A stretch of DNA of 64,000 bases from Rhizobium chutanense. GTDB lineage: Bacteria > Pseudomonadota > Alphaproteobacteria > Rhizobiales > Rhizobiaceae. Under the pieces are notes generated by a model, which saw only the letters and a program-made list of their open reading frames with translations, searched no databases and was not told where the DNA came from. Shown one piece after another: positions 30,902 through 39,888 of the stretch. The stretch lies in assembly GCF_002531935.1 (NCBI RefSeq), contig NZ_NWSV01000002.1, forward strand, positions 124,001-188,000. Reading direction: 5' to 3'. Positions within the stretch are counted from its first letter, which is position 1. Each line of letters opens with the position of its first letter. The position numbers and the translations under genes were made by a program.

Positions 30902-31537
30902 ATGTCAGTTGAAGCCTGGCTCGCTTTTGCCGCCGCATCCGCCATCATGCTGGCCATACCGGGGCCGACGATACTGCTCGTCGTCTCCTATGCGCTCGGT
31001 CATGGACGCAGGACTGCGCTTGCGACGGTCAGCGGCGTGGCGCTTGGTGACTTCACCGCGATGACGGCGTCCCTCTTCGGACTCGGCGCCGTCCTTGCCG
31101 CCTCCGCCACCCTCTTCACCGTCCTGAAGTGGATCGGCGGCGCCTATCTGATCTGGCTGGGAATCAAGCTCTGGCGGGCTCCGGTGATTGGCGAACCCGT
31201 TGCCGACAACGACAATCTGCCGGAGGAAAAATCGCTGAAGATCTTCCTCCATGCCTATATCGTCACCGCCCTCAATCCGAAGAGCATCATCTTCTTCGTC
31301 GCCTTCGTGCCGCAGTTCCTCAATCCGGCCCTGCCCTTCTTCGGGCAGATGGCGATCATGGAAGCAACGTTCCTCGTGCTGGCGATCCTCAACGCCTCCA
31401 CCTACGCCTTTCTCGCCCATACTGCGCGCGGACTGATTCGCAAGGCAAGCGTCCAGCGCGCCGTAAACCGTACCGGAGGCACCCTGTTGATCGCGGCAGG
31501 CGCCGTAACCGCCGGGTATCGCCGTATTGCAGCCTAG
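30902..31537 (+). CDS. LysE/RhtB family amino-acid exporter
   Basis: An inner-membrane exporter of amino acids or derivatives. The 211-residue protein has about six membrane segments and the family opening AIPGPTILLVVSYALGHG, followed by ATVSGVALGD. The start at 30902 has GGAGGAGA 5 nt upstream. It follows pfp by 57 bp on the same strand and may be partly co-transcribed. The exported compound cannot be deduced; no LysG-type regulator is adjacent. Confidence 0.9.
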   Translation: MSVEAWLAFAAASAIMLAIPGPTILLVVSYALGHGRRTALATVSGVALGDFTAMTASLFGLGAVLAASATLFTVLKWIGGAYLIWLGIKLWRAPVIGEPVADNDNLPEEKSLKIFLHAYIVTALNPKSIIFFVAFVPQFLNPALPFFGQMAIMEATFLVLAILNASTYAFLAHTARGLIRKASVQRAVNRTGGTLLIAAGAVTAGYRRIAA

Positions 31538-31652
31538 AAATATTCCGTGGTTGCCGGAATGCCACGAATAGGTTAATGGGGGCGTCAGGGCTTAAGGTAT
31601 TTAGTAACTTTTATACGCTGCCGGGGCGGCGCGATTTCACGAAAGTGGCGGA

Positions 31653-32576
31653 ATGGTAGCGATCGGATTGTCCGGCCTGAAACGCAGTCTTGTCGTTTCG
31701 ACGATACTCTGCGGTGTGATGACGGGATGCGCGAGCGTCGAATACACCTCGCAGGCCGAACTCACCGCCGCCCAGACCGTGGTGCCGATGCCGAAACCAG
31801 GCGAGGATGCAACACTCGCCGCGATCCCGACCGCCGAGGGCGCAGTTGGCCCGGCAGGCACCGCCATTGCCCAGGCATCTCCCTCTCTGACGGCAACGGC
31901 GATGCCCGCCGTCACAGGCGCTCAGCCGGCCGATCTCACCATGCAGCCGGCCGCCTATGCGCAGATCCCGCTGACGCCCGAGATGACGGCCATCCAGTCC
32001 GTGGTGCCGACGCCGCGCCCGGGAACCCCGGCACAGCCGACAACGCAGCTTGCCTTTGCAGCGACACCGCAAAACAGCGCACTTGCGGCACTTGCAGCAG
32101 TCGACACCACGCCGCGTGCCAGCATGGACTACGGTTTCGACGAATCCGGGCCAATCGATCCGCCGACGGCGCCGCCGATGTTCAGCGACGACGACAAAGA
32201 CGATGCGCCGACGGTCGAAAAGAGCTTCGTCACCAAGCTTATCCAGAAATATTCGAAGATCTACGAAATTCCCGAGACGCTGCTCCATCGTATCGTCCAT
32301 CGCGAGAGCCGCTACAATCCGAAGGCCTATAACAAGCGCGGCTATTTCGGCCTCATGCAGATCAAGTACAACACCGCCAAGTCCATGGGCTATGACGGTG
32401 CGCCAGGCGGCCTCTTCGACGCCGAAACCAATATCAAATATGCCGCGAAATATCTGCGCGGCGCCTGGCTCGTCTCCGACAACAAGGAAGACGACGCCGT
32501 CCGCCTCTACGCGCGCGGCTATTATTACGATGCCAAGCGCAAGGGCATGACCGACGTTGCCCAGGGCAACTACTGA
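31653..32576 (+). CDS. Lipoprotein lytic transglycosylase, SLT domain
   Basis: A peptidoglycan lytic transglycosylase of 307 residues. The N-terminus carries a lipoprotein signal with lipobox VMTGC near residue 27, so it is probably anchored in the outer membrane. A low-complexity Ala/Pro/Thr linker (about 40-175) precedes the SLT domain, which has the catalytic Glu in HRESRYNPKAY, then GYFGLMQIKYNTAKSMGYDG. The linker contains two similar short segments (VVPMPKPGEDA and VVPTPRPGTPA). The gene is convergent with the serine hydrolase downstream. Confidence 0.9.
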   Translation: MVAIGLSGLKRSLVVSTILCGVMTGCASVEYTSQAELTAAQTVVPMPKPGEDATLAAIPTAEGAVGPAGTAIAQASPSLTATAMPAVTGAQPADLTMQPAAYAQIPLTPEMTAIQSVVPTPRPGTPAQPTTQLAFAATPQNSALAALAAVDTTPRASMDYGFDESGPIDPPTAPPMFSDDDKDDAPTVEKSFVTKLIQKYSKIYEIPETLLHRIVHRESRYNPKAYNKRGYFGLMQIKYNTAKSMGYDGAPGGLFDAETNIKYAAKYLRGAWLVSDNKEDDAVRLYARGYYYDAKRKGMTDVAQGNY

Positions 32577-32614
32577 CGCCAAACAATTGCGGAAACTGCG
32601 ATCGAAGCTCCAGC

Positions 32615-34039
32615 CTATGGCTGTGGCTGCGCCTGTTGCTGCGACCCGGCCTGCTGTTGCGGCGCCCCCGATTGCGGCAAGGCCGTCAGGATCGCCTTGA
32701 GAAGCGTCTGCGGCTGATAACCGAGCCAGCCCGGCGTCAGGCCGAGCCTGATAACGATCAGATCGGCTGAAGGCACGATCGCCATGCTCTGCCCGTCATG
32801 GCCCGTCAGCCAGAACGTATCCTCCGGCAGCCCGAACTGGGCGCTCGAGCCGCCCGGCGCAAGCCAGGCCTGGGCCTGCGTATACCGCCCGTTCGAAGCC
32901 ACCGTCGGCGTGCGCATGGCGCCGACGAAACCTTCGGGCAACAGCCGCCGGCCGTTCCACACACCGTCCTGCAGCAGGAACTGCCCGAAGCGGGCCCAAT
33001 CATGCGCCGTCGCATAGAGATAGGAACTACCGGCAAACGTGCCGCGCGCATCGAGTTCGAACACGGCGCTCGTCATGCCGAGCGGCGCAAACAGCGCATC
33101 GTGCGGATAGGAGAAGGCGGCCTGCGCATTGCCGACCCTGTCCATCCAGATGCGCGACAGGAGCACTGCCGTGCCGCTCGAATAAAGGAAACGCTGGCCG
33201 GGCGCAGCCTCGATCGGCGCGTTGGCCGGCAGCGATACCATATCGGGATCAAGATAGAGCATACGCGTCACATCGGCGACGTCGCCATAATCCTCGTTGA
33301 AGGCAAGGCCGCTCTCCATGCCGAGCAGATCCGACACCTTGATCTTGGCGCGCGCATCGTTCTTCCACTGTGCTAGCAGATGATCGTCGTCGAAGGAGAT
33401 CTTGCCGTCGAGCATCAGCCGGCCGAGGATCGCGGCATTCACCGTCTTCGTCATCGACCAGCCGATCAGCGGCGTCTTCGCCGAGAACCCCGGACCATAG
33501 GCCTCGGCTGCAATGCGACCGTTGTGTACCACCACGATCGCCCGCATTGCCGGGCCGGCAAGCCGAGCATCGGCAAGCAGCGCGGCGATCTTCCCATCCG
33601 GTTGAGTGCCGACGCCCTCACCCTCCGGCCACACCGCCTCACTCGCTTCCATCCTGGGCGGCGCATCGAAGGGCACGGCTTTCGCCGCCGCCTCGAAATC
33701 GGCGTCCGGCACGGTCGTGCAGCCGAGACCGTTGCGATAGAGGGCGTAGCTCGGCGCAAACAGCCCCATGAAACGCGCCGTCACACGGTCGTTATCGCGG
33801 TCGACGCTGACGCGCATCAGCCGCAGCAGCGGATTTCCGGGCGCCTGGACATCGTCATGAAGCACGTCGTCCGCATCCCGGCCGGCGATGAAGACATTGG
33901 AGCAGACGATTTTGGCGGCGTAGCCGTCCCCGACGCGCAGGAGTTCCGGCGGCCGGACGGTGAGCCAGCCGGCGCCGGCGATGATGACGAGAACAAGGAC
34001 GAGAGCAAACGCCTTCAGGACACGCAGGACAAATCGCAT
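32615..34039 (-). CDS. Serine hydrolase, beta-lactamase/class C PBP fold
   Basis: A 474-residue exported or membrane-anchored serine hydrolase. The start at 34039 has GGAGGAATGCC upstream; the longer open frame to 34171 is not used. A hydrophobic segment lies at residues 8-26. The nucleophile motif SMTK is at 195-198. The second motif reads Tyr286-Ser-Ser instead of YxN, and GHDG near the C-terminus replaces KTG; such changes are common in esterase and D-aminopeptidase members. The last 20 residues are a Gln/Pro-rich tail. Antibiotic hydrolysis is unlikely. It is divergent from btaA. Confidence 0.85.
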   Translation of the reverse strand: MRFVLRVLKAFALVLVLVIIAGAGWLTVRPPELLRVGDGYAAKIVCSNVFIAGRDADDVLHDDVQAPGNPLLRLMRVSVDRDNDRVTARFMGLFAPSYALYRNGLGCTTVPDADFEAAAKAVPFDAPPRMEASEAVWPEGEGVGTQPDGKIAALLADARLAGPAMRAIVVVHNGRIAAEAYGPGFSAKTPLIGWSMTKTVNAAILGRLMLDGKISFDDDHLLAQWKNDARAKIKVSDLLGMESGLAFNEDYGDVADVTRMLYLDPDMVSLPANAPIEAAPGQRFLYSSGTAVLLSRIWMDRVGNAQAAFSYPHDALFAPLGMTSAVFELDARGTFAGSSYLYATAHDWARFGQFLLQDGVWNGRRLLPEGFVGAMRTPTVASNGRYTQAQAWLAPGGSSAQFGLPEDTFWLTGHDGQSMAIVPSADLIVIRLGLTPGWLGYQPQTLLKAILTALPQSGAPQQQAGSQQQAQPQP

Positions 34040-34169
34040 GGCATTCCTCCGAATGGCCGGAGAGAAGCAGGAATTGCGCCCGCCGGAAAGGGGGCGACGC
34101 GAAGAAGACCCGCCGCCCCGATCACTTTCCGAGGAGGAGGATGCTTTCGGAGAACGGCGCCCACAGCCC

Positions 34170-34187
34170 ACGTCATCAAACTGTAGC
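34170..34187 (+). promoter_or_regulatory. Candidate degenerate Pho box before btaA
   Basis: ACGTCAT and CTGTAGC are separated by 4 bp, the spacing of a PhoB box (CTGTCAT-N4-CTGTCAT); 9 of 14 positions match. It lies 44 bp before the btaA start. Betaine lipid synthesis is induced by phosphate limitation in Sinorhizobium, which makes control by PhoB plausible, but the match is weak. Confidence 0.25.
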
Positions 34188-34231
34188 AGTGGCGCGCTAC
34201 ACGCCCTGAACGCTAAAAAGGTGACAGACTC

Positions 34232-35476
34232 ATGTCAGAATTTGCACCGGATGCCGGCTTCCGCAAGAACCGGAAACTCAAGGACGCCCTACTCCGCCAC
34301 AAGGCTTTTTCGAAGGACGGTTTCTCCGAGCGTCTCTTCAGCCTTCTCTTCTCCGGCCTCGTCTACCCGCAGATCTGGGAAGATCCGGATCTCGACATGC
34401 AGGCGATGGAGCTGAAGCCGAACCATCGCATCGTCACCATCGGCTCCGGCGGCTGCAACATGCTCGCCTATCTCTCCAAGGCGCCGGCCTCGATCGACGT
34501 CGTCGATCTCAACCCGCACCACATCGCGCTGAACCGCCTGAAGCTTGCCGCCTTCAAGCACCTCCCGGGCCATACCGATCTCGTCCGCTTCCTGGCCATG
34601 CCGAACGAGAAGTCGAACAGCCGCGCCTTCGACCAGCACCTCGCCGCCAGTCTCGATGAGACGACTCGCAACTACTGGAACGGCCGCAAGTTCGGCCGGC
34701 GTCGCGTCACCGTCTTCGACCGCAACATCTATGAAACCGGCCTGCTCGGCCGCTTCATCGGCGCAGCCCATCTTCTGGCTCGCCTGCATGGCGTCAAGCT
34801 GCGTGAAATGACCAAGACCCGCTCGATCCGCGAGCAGCGCCAGTTCTTCGACGAGCAGATCGCGCCCTTGTTCGAAAAGCCGGTCGTGCGCTGGATCACC
34901 GGCCGCAAGAGCTCGCTCTTCGGCCTCGGCATTCCGCCGCAGCAATATGACGAACTCGCCAGCCTTGCCGACGATCATTCGATCGCGCCGGTGCTGAAGC
35001 ATCGCCTGGAAAAGCTCGCCTGTCATTTCCCGATGAGCGACAATTATTTCGCCTGGCAGGCCTTCGGCCGGCGCTACGGCACCGAAGAGAAAGGCCCGCT
35101 GCCGACCTATCTGAAGCCGGAACACTACGAAGTGATCCGCGCCAATGTCGACCGCGTCAATGTCCACCATGCAAGCTTCACCGAGCTTCTGGCCCGCGAG
35201 CCGGCCGCCTCGCGTGACCGTTACATCCTGCTCGACGCGCAGGACTGGATGACCGACGCGCAGTTGAACGATGTCTGGCGGGAAATCACCCGCACGGCGC
35301 GCGACGGCGCCCGGGTTATCTTCCGCACCGCCGCCGAAAAGAGCATCATCGAAGGCCGCCTGTCGCCTTCGATCCGCGACCAGTGGGACTACTTCGAAGA
35401 GAAGTCGCGTGAACTGACGGCACTCGACCGTTCGGCGATCTACGGCGGCTTCCACATCTACGGGAAGAAGGCGTGA
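34232..35476 (+). CDS. btaA: SAM:diacylglycerol 3-amino-3-carboxypropyltransferase BtaA
   Basis: BtaA (DUF3419) moves the 3-amino-3-carboxypropyl group of S-adenosylmethionine to diacylglycerol, making diacylglyceryl-homoserine, the first step to the betaine lipid DGTS. The 414-residue protein has a SAM-binding strand and loop TIGSGGCNMLAYL near residue 70, followed by VVDLNPHHIALNRLKL. The N-terminal KDALLRHKAF to SGLVYPQIWEDPDLD stretch is typical of the family. The stop overlaps the btaB start by 4 bp (GTGA). This lipid replaces phospholipids when phosphate is short. Confidence 0.93.
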   Translation: MSEFAPDAGFRKNRKLKDALLRHKAFSKDGFSERLFSLLFSGLVYPQIWEDPDLDMQAMELKPNHRIVTIGSGGCNMLAYLSKAPASIDVVDLNPHHIALNRLKLAAFKHLPGHTDLVRFLAMPNEKSNSRAFDQHLAASLDETTRNYWNGRKFGRRRVTVFDRNIYETGLLGRFIGAAHLLARLHGVKLREMTKTRSIREQRQFFDEQIAPLFEKPVVRWITGRKSSLFGLGIPPQQYDELASLADDHSIAPVLKHRLEKLACHFPMSDNYFAWQAFGRRYGTEEKGPLPTYLKPEHYEVIRANVDRVNVHHASFTELLAREPAASRDRYILLDAQDWMTDAQLNDVWREITRTARDGARVIFRTAAEKSIIEGRLSPSIRDQWDYFEEKSRELTALDRSAIYGGFHIYGKKA

Positions 35477-36147
35477 GCAAGGTCGGCACCGAAACGGCAG
35501 GAAACAGCGACGAACATGCCAGCCTGATGGATGGCATCTACCGCTACCAACGCCATATCTACGACATCACCCGCAAATATTACCTTCTCGGTCGCGACAG
35601 CACGATCCGCAATCTCGACGTGCCAGACGGCGGCACCTTGCTTGAGGTCGGCTGCGGCACTGGCCGCAACATGGCCTTCGCCCATAAGCATTTCCCGGCC
35701 GCCAAGCTCTTCGGCCTCGACATTTCCCAGGAAATGCTGATCTCGGCGCGCAAGACCTTCGCCACCAGGGCGACAATCCCGGACTTCCGCGTCGCCGACG
35801 CCACCGCGTACACGCCCCGCGAATTCGGCGTCAGCGGCTTCGACCGCATCCTGATTTCCTATGCCCTGTCGATGATCCCGGATTGGGAGCGCGCCGTCGA
35901 TGCATCGATCGCCGCACTCAATCCCGGCGGCCAGTTGCACATCGTCGATTTCGGCCAGCAGGAAGGGCTGCCGGGCTGGTTCCGCCGCATGCTGCAGTCC
36001 TGGCTTGCGAAGTTCCACGTCACCCCGCGCGCCGATCTGCGCGAGGTTCTGGAAGCCCAAGCCCATGAAAACAACGCGAGATTGTTGTTTGAAACCGTCG
36101 GCGGCGGTTATGCCTGGCGGGCGGCTATTATCAGCAAGCGCTCATAA
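35473..36147 (+). CDS. btaB: Diacylglyceryl-homoserine N-methyltransferase BtaB
   Basis: BtaB adds three methyl groups to the homoserine nitrogen to finish DGTS. The 224-residue class I methyltransferase has the SAM loop LLEVGCGTGRNMAF (about 56-69), LFGLDISQEML and the later strand FDRILISYALSMIPDW. It starts with GTG inside the btaA stop region (4-bp overlap), so the two enzymes are translated together, as expected for consecutive steps. Confidence 0.92.
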   Translation: MSKVGTETAGNSDEHASLMDGIYRYQRHIYDITRKYYLLGRDSTIRNLDVPDGGTLLEVGCGTGRNMAFAHKHFPAAKLFGLDISQEMLISARKTFATRATIPDFRVADATAYTPREFGVSGFDRILISYALSMIPDWERAVDASIAALNPGGQLHIVDFGQQEGLPGWFRRMLQSWLAKFHVTPRADLREVLEAQAHENNARLLFETVGGGYAWRAAIISKRS

Positions 36148-36274
36148 TTCGCTTGAAACTAACCGATTTTTTACGTTGATATGGTGAAAAGAGGGTTATT
36201 CCTCTGCTGGACTCGTTTTTCTCGAAGGTCAGGCTGTGGGGCAAAGAGATCATTCGGTTCACGACGGGATACCC

Positions 36275-37072
36275 ATGCGCCGGCTTTTGTTTTGCGTTTT
36301 GCCTCTGGCCATCCTGCTGGCTGGCTGCTCCTCTTCCGGTCACGACTATCTCGAAACCGCATCGATAAAGCCGAAGACGCGCTTCCAGGACACCGATCCG
36401 CAGGATTTCGGCCCCAAGCATCCGCAGCAGAATGCGATCCACGGCATCGACATCTCCAAATGGCAGGGTGATATCGACTGGGCGACGGTGAGAAATTCCG
36501 GCGTCGGCTTTGCCTTCATCAAGGCGACGGAAGGCAAGGACAGGGTCGACCCCCGTTTCGACGAATATTGGCGAGAGGCGCGCGCCGCCGGCATCCCGCA
36601 TGCCCCCTACCATTTCTATTATTTCTGCTCCTCGGCCGATGAGCAGGCCGACTGGTTCATCCGCAACGTGCCGAAGGAGGCCATGCGCCTGCCGCCGGTG
36701 CTCGACGTCGAATGGAACGCCGAGTCGAAGACCTGCCGCTACCGGCCCGACCCGGAAACGGTGCGCTCCGAAATGCAGCGTTTCATGGACCGGCTGGAGG
36801 CTTATTACGGCAAGCGTCCGATCATCTACACCTCGGTCGATTTCCACCGGGACAATCTCGCCGGTTACTTCCAGGATTATCATTTCTGGGTCCGTTCCGT
36901 GGCAAAACACCCGGAAGTGACCTATTCCGACCGCCGCTGGGCCTTCTGGCAATATACCTCGACCGGCGTTATTCCCGGCATCAAGGGGCCGACCGATATC
37001 AACGTCTTTGCCGGCAGCGCAAAGAACTGGAACAATTGGGTCGCGGCCGTTTCCAAGGATAGAAATTCTTAG
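36275..37072 (+). CDS. GH25-family lysozyme-like lipoprotein
   Basis: A glycoside hydrolase family 25 (muramidase) domain exported as a lipoprotein. The start at 36275 gives MRRLLFCVLP and lipobox LLAGC (Cys at 18); total 265 residues. GH25 segments are clear: GIDISKWQGDIDW (first strand, Asp), FAFIKATEG, HAPYHFYYF and PVLDVEWN with the acidic catalytic pair Asp/Glu. In gram-negative bacteria such proteins may remodel the cell's own wall or attack others; nothing here indicates an effector. It lies 127 bp after btaB. Confidence 0.9.
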   Translation: MRRLLFCVLPLAILLAGCSSSGHDYLETASIKPKTRFQDTDPQDFGPKHPQQNAIHGIDISKWQGDIDWATVRNSGVGFAFIKATEGKDRVDPRFDEYWREARAAGIPHAPYHFYYFCSSADEQADWFIRNVPKEAMRLPPVLDVEWNAESKTCRYRPDPETVRSEMQRFMDRLEAYYGKRPIIYTSVDFHRDNLAGYFQDYHFWVRSVAKHPEVTYSDRRWAFWQYTSTGVIPGIKGPTDINVFAGSAKNWNNWVAAVSKDRNS

Positions 37073-37153
37073 TAACGTCTTACAATGTTTCTTGCTTCCG
37101 TCACATTCCTCTGGGAAAGCGACGGACATCCGTTTGATATAAGGACCGTATTC

Positions 37154-38380
37154 ATGCACCGCTCGCTCGCAAGCCGCTCTGCACTCGCCCTCCTGTTTGC
37201 CCTCGCCCTTGCCGGCAGCGCAGCCGCCCAACAGGCGCCAGCAGCCGCGGCCTCGGCCCCGGCAGCCCCTTGCGGCGGCGATCTCTCCGCCTTCCTCCAG
37301 GGCGTCAAGGCCGATGCAGTCGCCGCGGGCGCCAGTGCCGCAGCCGCCGACGAGGCCCTTGCCGGCGCCGAGATCGATCCCAAGGTCTTGAGCCGGGATC
37401 GTGCCCAGGGCGTCTTCAAGCAGACCTTCCTCGAATTCTCCCAGCGCACCGTCAGCCAGGCCCGTCTCGACATCGGCCGCCAGAAGATGAAACAATATGC
37501 CGACGTCTTCGCCCGCGCCGAGCAGGAGTTCGGCGTTCCCGCTGGCGTCATCACCGCCTTCTGGGCGATGGAAACCGATTTCGGCGCCGTCCAGGGCGAT
37601 TTCAACACCCGCAACGCCCTGGTGACGCTGTCGCATGACTGCCGCCGCCCGGAACTCTTCCGCCCGCAGCTGATCGCTCTTATCGAAATGGTCGAGCACG
37701 GCGATCTCGACCCCGCGACCAACACCGGCGCCTGGGCCGGCGAGATCGGCCAGGTGCAGATGCTGCCGCGCGATATCATCGCCTTTGGCATGGACGGCGA
37801 CGGCGACGGCCATATCCACGTGAAGCAGAGCGGCCCGGACGCCGTCCTGACAGCGGCGAAATTCATCCAGCATCTCGGCTTCGAGCGCGGCCAGCCCTGG
37901 CTGCAGGAAGTCACCGTGCCCGACAACCTGCCCTGGGAGAAATCCGGCCTCGGCGGCACGATGAAGGCCGGCGAATGGTTCGCGCTCGGCGTCAAGCCGC
38001 GCGACGGCAACACCGCTTTCGGCCATCTCGAAGGCGATCTCGTGCTGCCGCAGGGCCGCATGGGGCCGGCTTTCATCGCCTATCCGAATTTCAAGATCTA
38101 TCTCGAATGGAACAAGTCGTTCATCTACACGACTTCGGCCGCCTATTTCGCCACCCGCCTTTCCGGCGCCCCGACCTATCTCAAGGGCGCGCCTGAACAG
38201 GGGCTTGCCAACGACCAGATGAAGGCGCTGCAGACGAAGCTGCAGTCGCTCGGCCATGATGTCGGCGAGATCGACGGCATCCTCGGCTCCGGTACGCGTA
38301 TCGCGATCCAGAAGGAACAGCAGCGCTTGGGCATACCGGCCGACGGCTGGGCCACACCTGCCCTTCTCAACGCGCTCTGA
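37154..38380 (+). CDS. Lytic murein transglycosylase, MltB type
   Basis: A secreted transglycosylase (SLT_2/MltB family) that cleaves the glycan strand with anhydro-muramyl ends. The start at 37154 (MHRSLASRSALALL) has AAGGA 7 nt upstream and begins a signal peptide ending near AAAQQ; length 408. The catalytic Glu is in FWAMETDFG, and TLSHDCRRPELF and GEIGQVQMLPRD follow. A C-terminal peptidoglycan-binding domain (about 345-408, LQTKLQSLGHDVGEIDG) completes it. It has no lipobox, so it is probably soluble in the periplasm. Confidence 0.93.
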   Translation: MHRSLASRSALALLFALALAGSAAAQQAPAAAASAPAAPCGGDLSAFLQGVKADAVAAGASAAAADEALAGAEIDPKVLSRDRAQGVFKQTFLEFSQRTVSQARLDIGRQKMKQYADVFARAEQEFGVPAGVITAFWAMETDFGAVQGDFNTRNALVTLSHDCRRPELFRPQLIALIEMVEHGDLDPATNTGAWAGEIGQVQMLPRDIIAFGMDGDGDGHIHVKQSGPDAVLTAAKFIQHLGFERGQPWLQEVTVPDNLPWEKSGLGGTMKAGEWFALGVKPRDGNTAFGHLEGDLVLPQGRMGPAFIAYPNFKIYLEWNKSFIYTTSAAYFATRLSGAPTYLKGAPEQGLANDQMKALQTKLQSLGHDVGEIDGILGSGTRIAIQKEQQRLGIPADGWATPALLNAL

Positions 38381-38522
38381 TCGCCGCTGTTGGCCTGCCG
38401 CCGCCCGCTTCGCAAGAAACGGGTGGCGGCGTTTCCCGCTTGCGCTAAAACTTCTCGGTGAAGCGCCGCCGGTTTTCCACCAGCGATCCGGCGGCGGCGG
38501 CATTTGCAGCGGAGAAAACGGC

Positions 38523-39428
38523 ATGGACAGCAGAATGAATGCGTGGACCTGGAGCCTGCTGGTCCTGCTTGGCCTGATCTGGGGCGGCTCCTTCTTCTTT
38601 GCCCGCATCGCCGTCCAGCATGTGCCGCCGCTGACCCTCGTCTTCCTCAGGCTGCTGCTCGCAGCCCTGGCGCTGCATATCTATATCGCCGGCCGCCTCG
38701 ACATCTATTCGATCCTCAAGGCTCGCTGGCGTGAATTCCTGATCCTCGGCCTGATCAACAATGCCCTGCCGCATGCGCTGATCTTCTTCGGCCAGACCCG
38801 CATCGGTGCCGGCCTTGCGGCGATCCTGAACGCGACGACGCCGATCTGGACCGTGCTCATCGCCAATTATTTCACGTCGGACGAGAAGCTGTCCTCGGCA
38901 AAGATCGCCGGCTGCCTCGTCGGCCTCGCCGGAACGATCGTGCTGATCGGCCCCGGCATCTCGGCCGGCGGCGAGGCGCCTCTCTGGGCGTTGCTGCTTC
39001 CGGTGCTGGCTGCCATCTCCTACGGTTTCGCCGCCACTTACGGCAAACGCTTCAAGAATGTTCCTGCGCCCGTCACCGCAGCCGGCCAGCTGACCGCCTC
39101 CTCATTGATCACTTTGCCGCTATCGCTGCTGGCCGATCGCCCCTGGACGCTCCCCTTGCCCGGGCTCGATATCCTCCTCGCCATTCTGGCGCTGGCGCTG
39201 GTATCGACCGCTTTCGCCTACATTCTCTATTTCCGCATCATGGCGGCGGCCGGCGCCACCAACGCCTCATTGGTCACCCTGCTGGTGCCGCCGAGCGCCA
39301 TTCTTCTCGGCGTACTTTTCCTCGGCGAAAGACTGGCCGTCGGCGAATGTATCGGCATGGCGCTGATCGGTTTCGGCCTCGTCATTCTCGATGGCCGCGC
39401 CTATCGCCGGCTGACACGCACCGCCTGA
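38523..39428 (+). CDS. DMT superfamily (EamA) transporter
   Basis: An inner-membrane permease of the drug/metabolite transporter superfamily, with ten predicted membrane segments in two EamA repeats. The start at 38523 follows GGAGAAAACGGC, giving 301 residues; the longer frame to 38256 overlaps mltB and is not used. The opening SLLVLLGLIWGGSFFFARIA is typical. Substrate unknown. It stands alone with 142 bp before and 263 bp after. Confidence 0.9.
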   Translation: MDSRMNAWTWSLLVLLGLIWGGSFFFARIAVQHVPPLTLVFLRLLLAALALHIYIAGRLDIYSILKARWREFLILGLINNALPHALIFFGQTRIGAGLAAILNATTPIWTVLIANYFTSDEKLSSAKIAGCLVGLAGTIVLIGPGISAGGEAPLWALLLPVLAAISYGFAATYGKRFKNVPAPVTAAGQLTASSLITLPLSLLADRPWTLPLPGLDILLAILALALVSTAFAYILYFRIMAAAGATNASLVTLLVPPSAILLGVLFLGERLAVGECIGMALIGFGLVILDGRAYRRLTRTA

Positions 39429-39691
39429 AAGCCGGTTGCAGTTTCCCTATATTTTCAACCAGTTGCCGGCCGGCCATGTTTTGGGCGCATAGGTAAATGC
39501 GCAGTCGCCGGATTTAACGGCATGTTAAAATCTGTGAACAAAAATTTATTGAAAATTACCCAGTTATTTCAATGCATTGACGAGACAGTACTCGACCTGT
39601 CCAGCGGATCTTCCGCAGCGCAGCATCGAATCTTCTTCCCAACCGACATATTTCAGACATATTATTGGCCGGTTAACGCGAGGAGACAGAC

Positions 39692-39769
39692 ATGGGACTC
39701 ACGCAATCCTTGAATGTTCTGTTGGTCAGTGCAGCGTTTGCTTTCGTCTTGTCCATGCTCTTCATCTGA
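39692..39769 (+). CDS. Putative 25-residue membrane microprotein
   Basis: A short open frame with a strong ribosome site (AGGAGA, 5 nt before ATG) encodes 25 residues: a short polar start (MGLTQS) followed by a continuous hydrophobic helix rich in Leu, Val, Ala and Phe, ending FI. This is the shape of a single-span membrane microprotein. It has its own bidirectional terminator about 65 bp downstream and an AT-rich upstream region (39520-39600) suited to a promoter. Function is unknown. Conservation in related rhizobia would be the key test. Confidence 0.6.
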   Translation: MGLTQSLNVLLVSAAFAFVLSMLFI

Positions 39770-39832
39770 GCCGGATGATGCGAAGGCGTAATGACTGGTA
39801 GTACCTGAACTCCCCTGATCAATCCGCCAATG

Positions 39833-39870
39833 AAAAAAGCGCATGTCCCGCCCGACATGCGCTTTTCACT
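39833..39870. terminator. Bidirectional terminator between the microprotein and metF
   Basis: A perfect 13-bp stem, AAAAGCGCATGTC (39835-39847) with GACATGCGCTTTT (39854-39866), and a 6-nt loop. A-rich and T-rich flanks allow termination in both directions: for the microprotein transcript on plus and for metF on minus. Confidence 0.9.
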
Positions 39871-39888
39871 TTTGAACGGCCGTTAGGA

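Noticed and set aside
34221..34238. Pho-box-like tandem GTGACAG-N4-ATGTCAG
   Set aside because: It overlaps the ribosome site and start codon of btaA, a place where an activator site cannot work; taken as chance.
36131..38608. 825-codon open frame on the minus strand across the GH25 and mltB genes
   Set aside because: It is the antisense shadow of two genes with clear signal peptides and catalytic motifs on the plus strand; its translation has no domain and is rich in Arg, Gly and Ala as expected for high-GC antisense frames.
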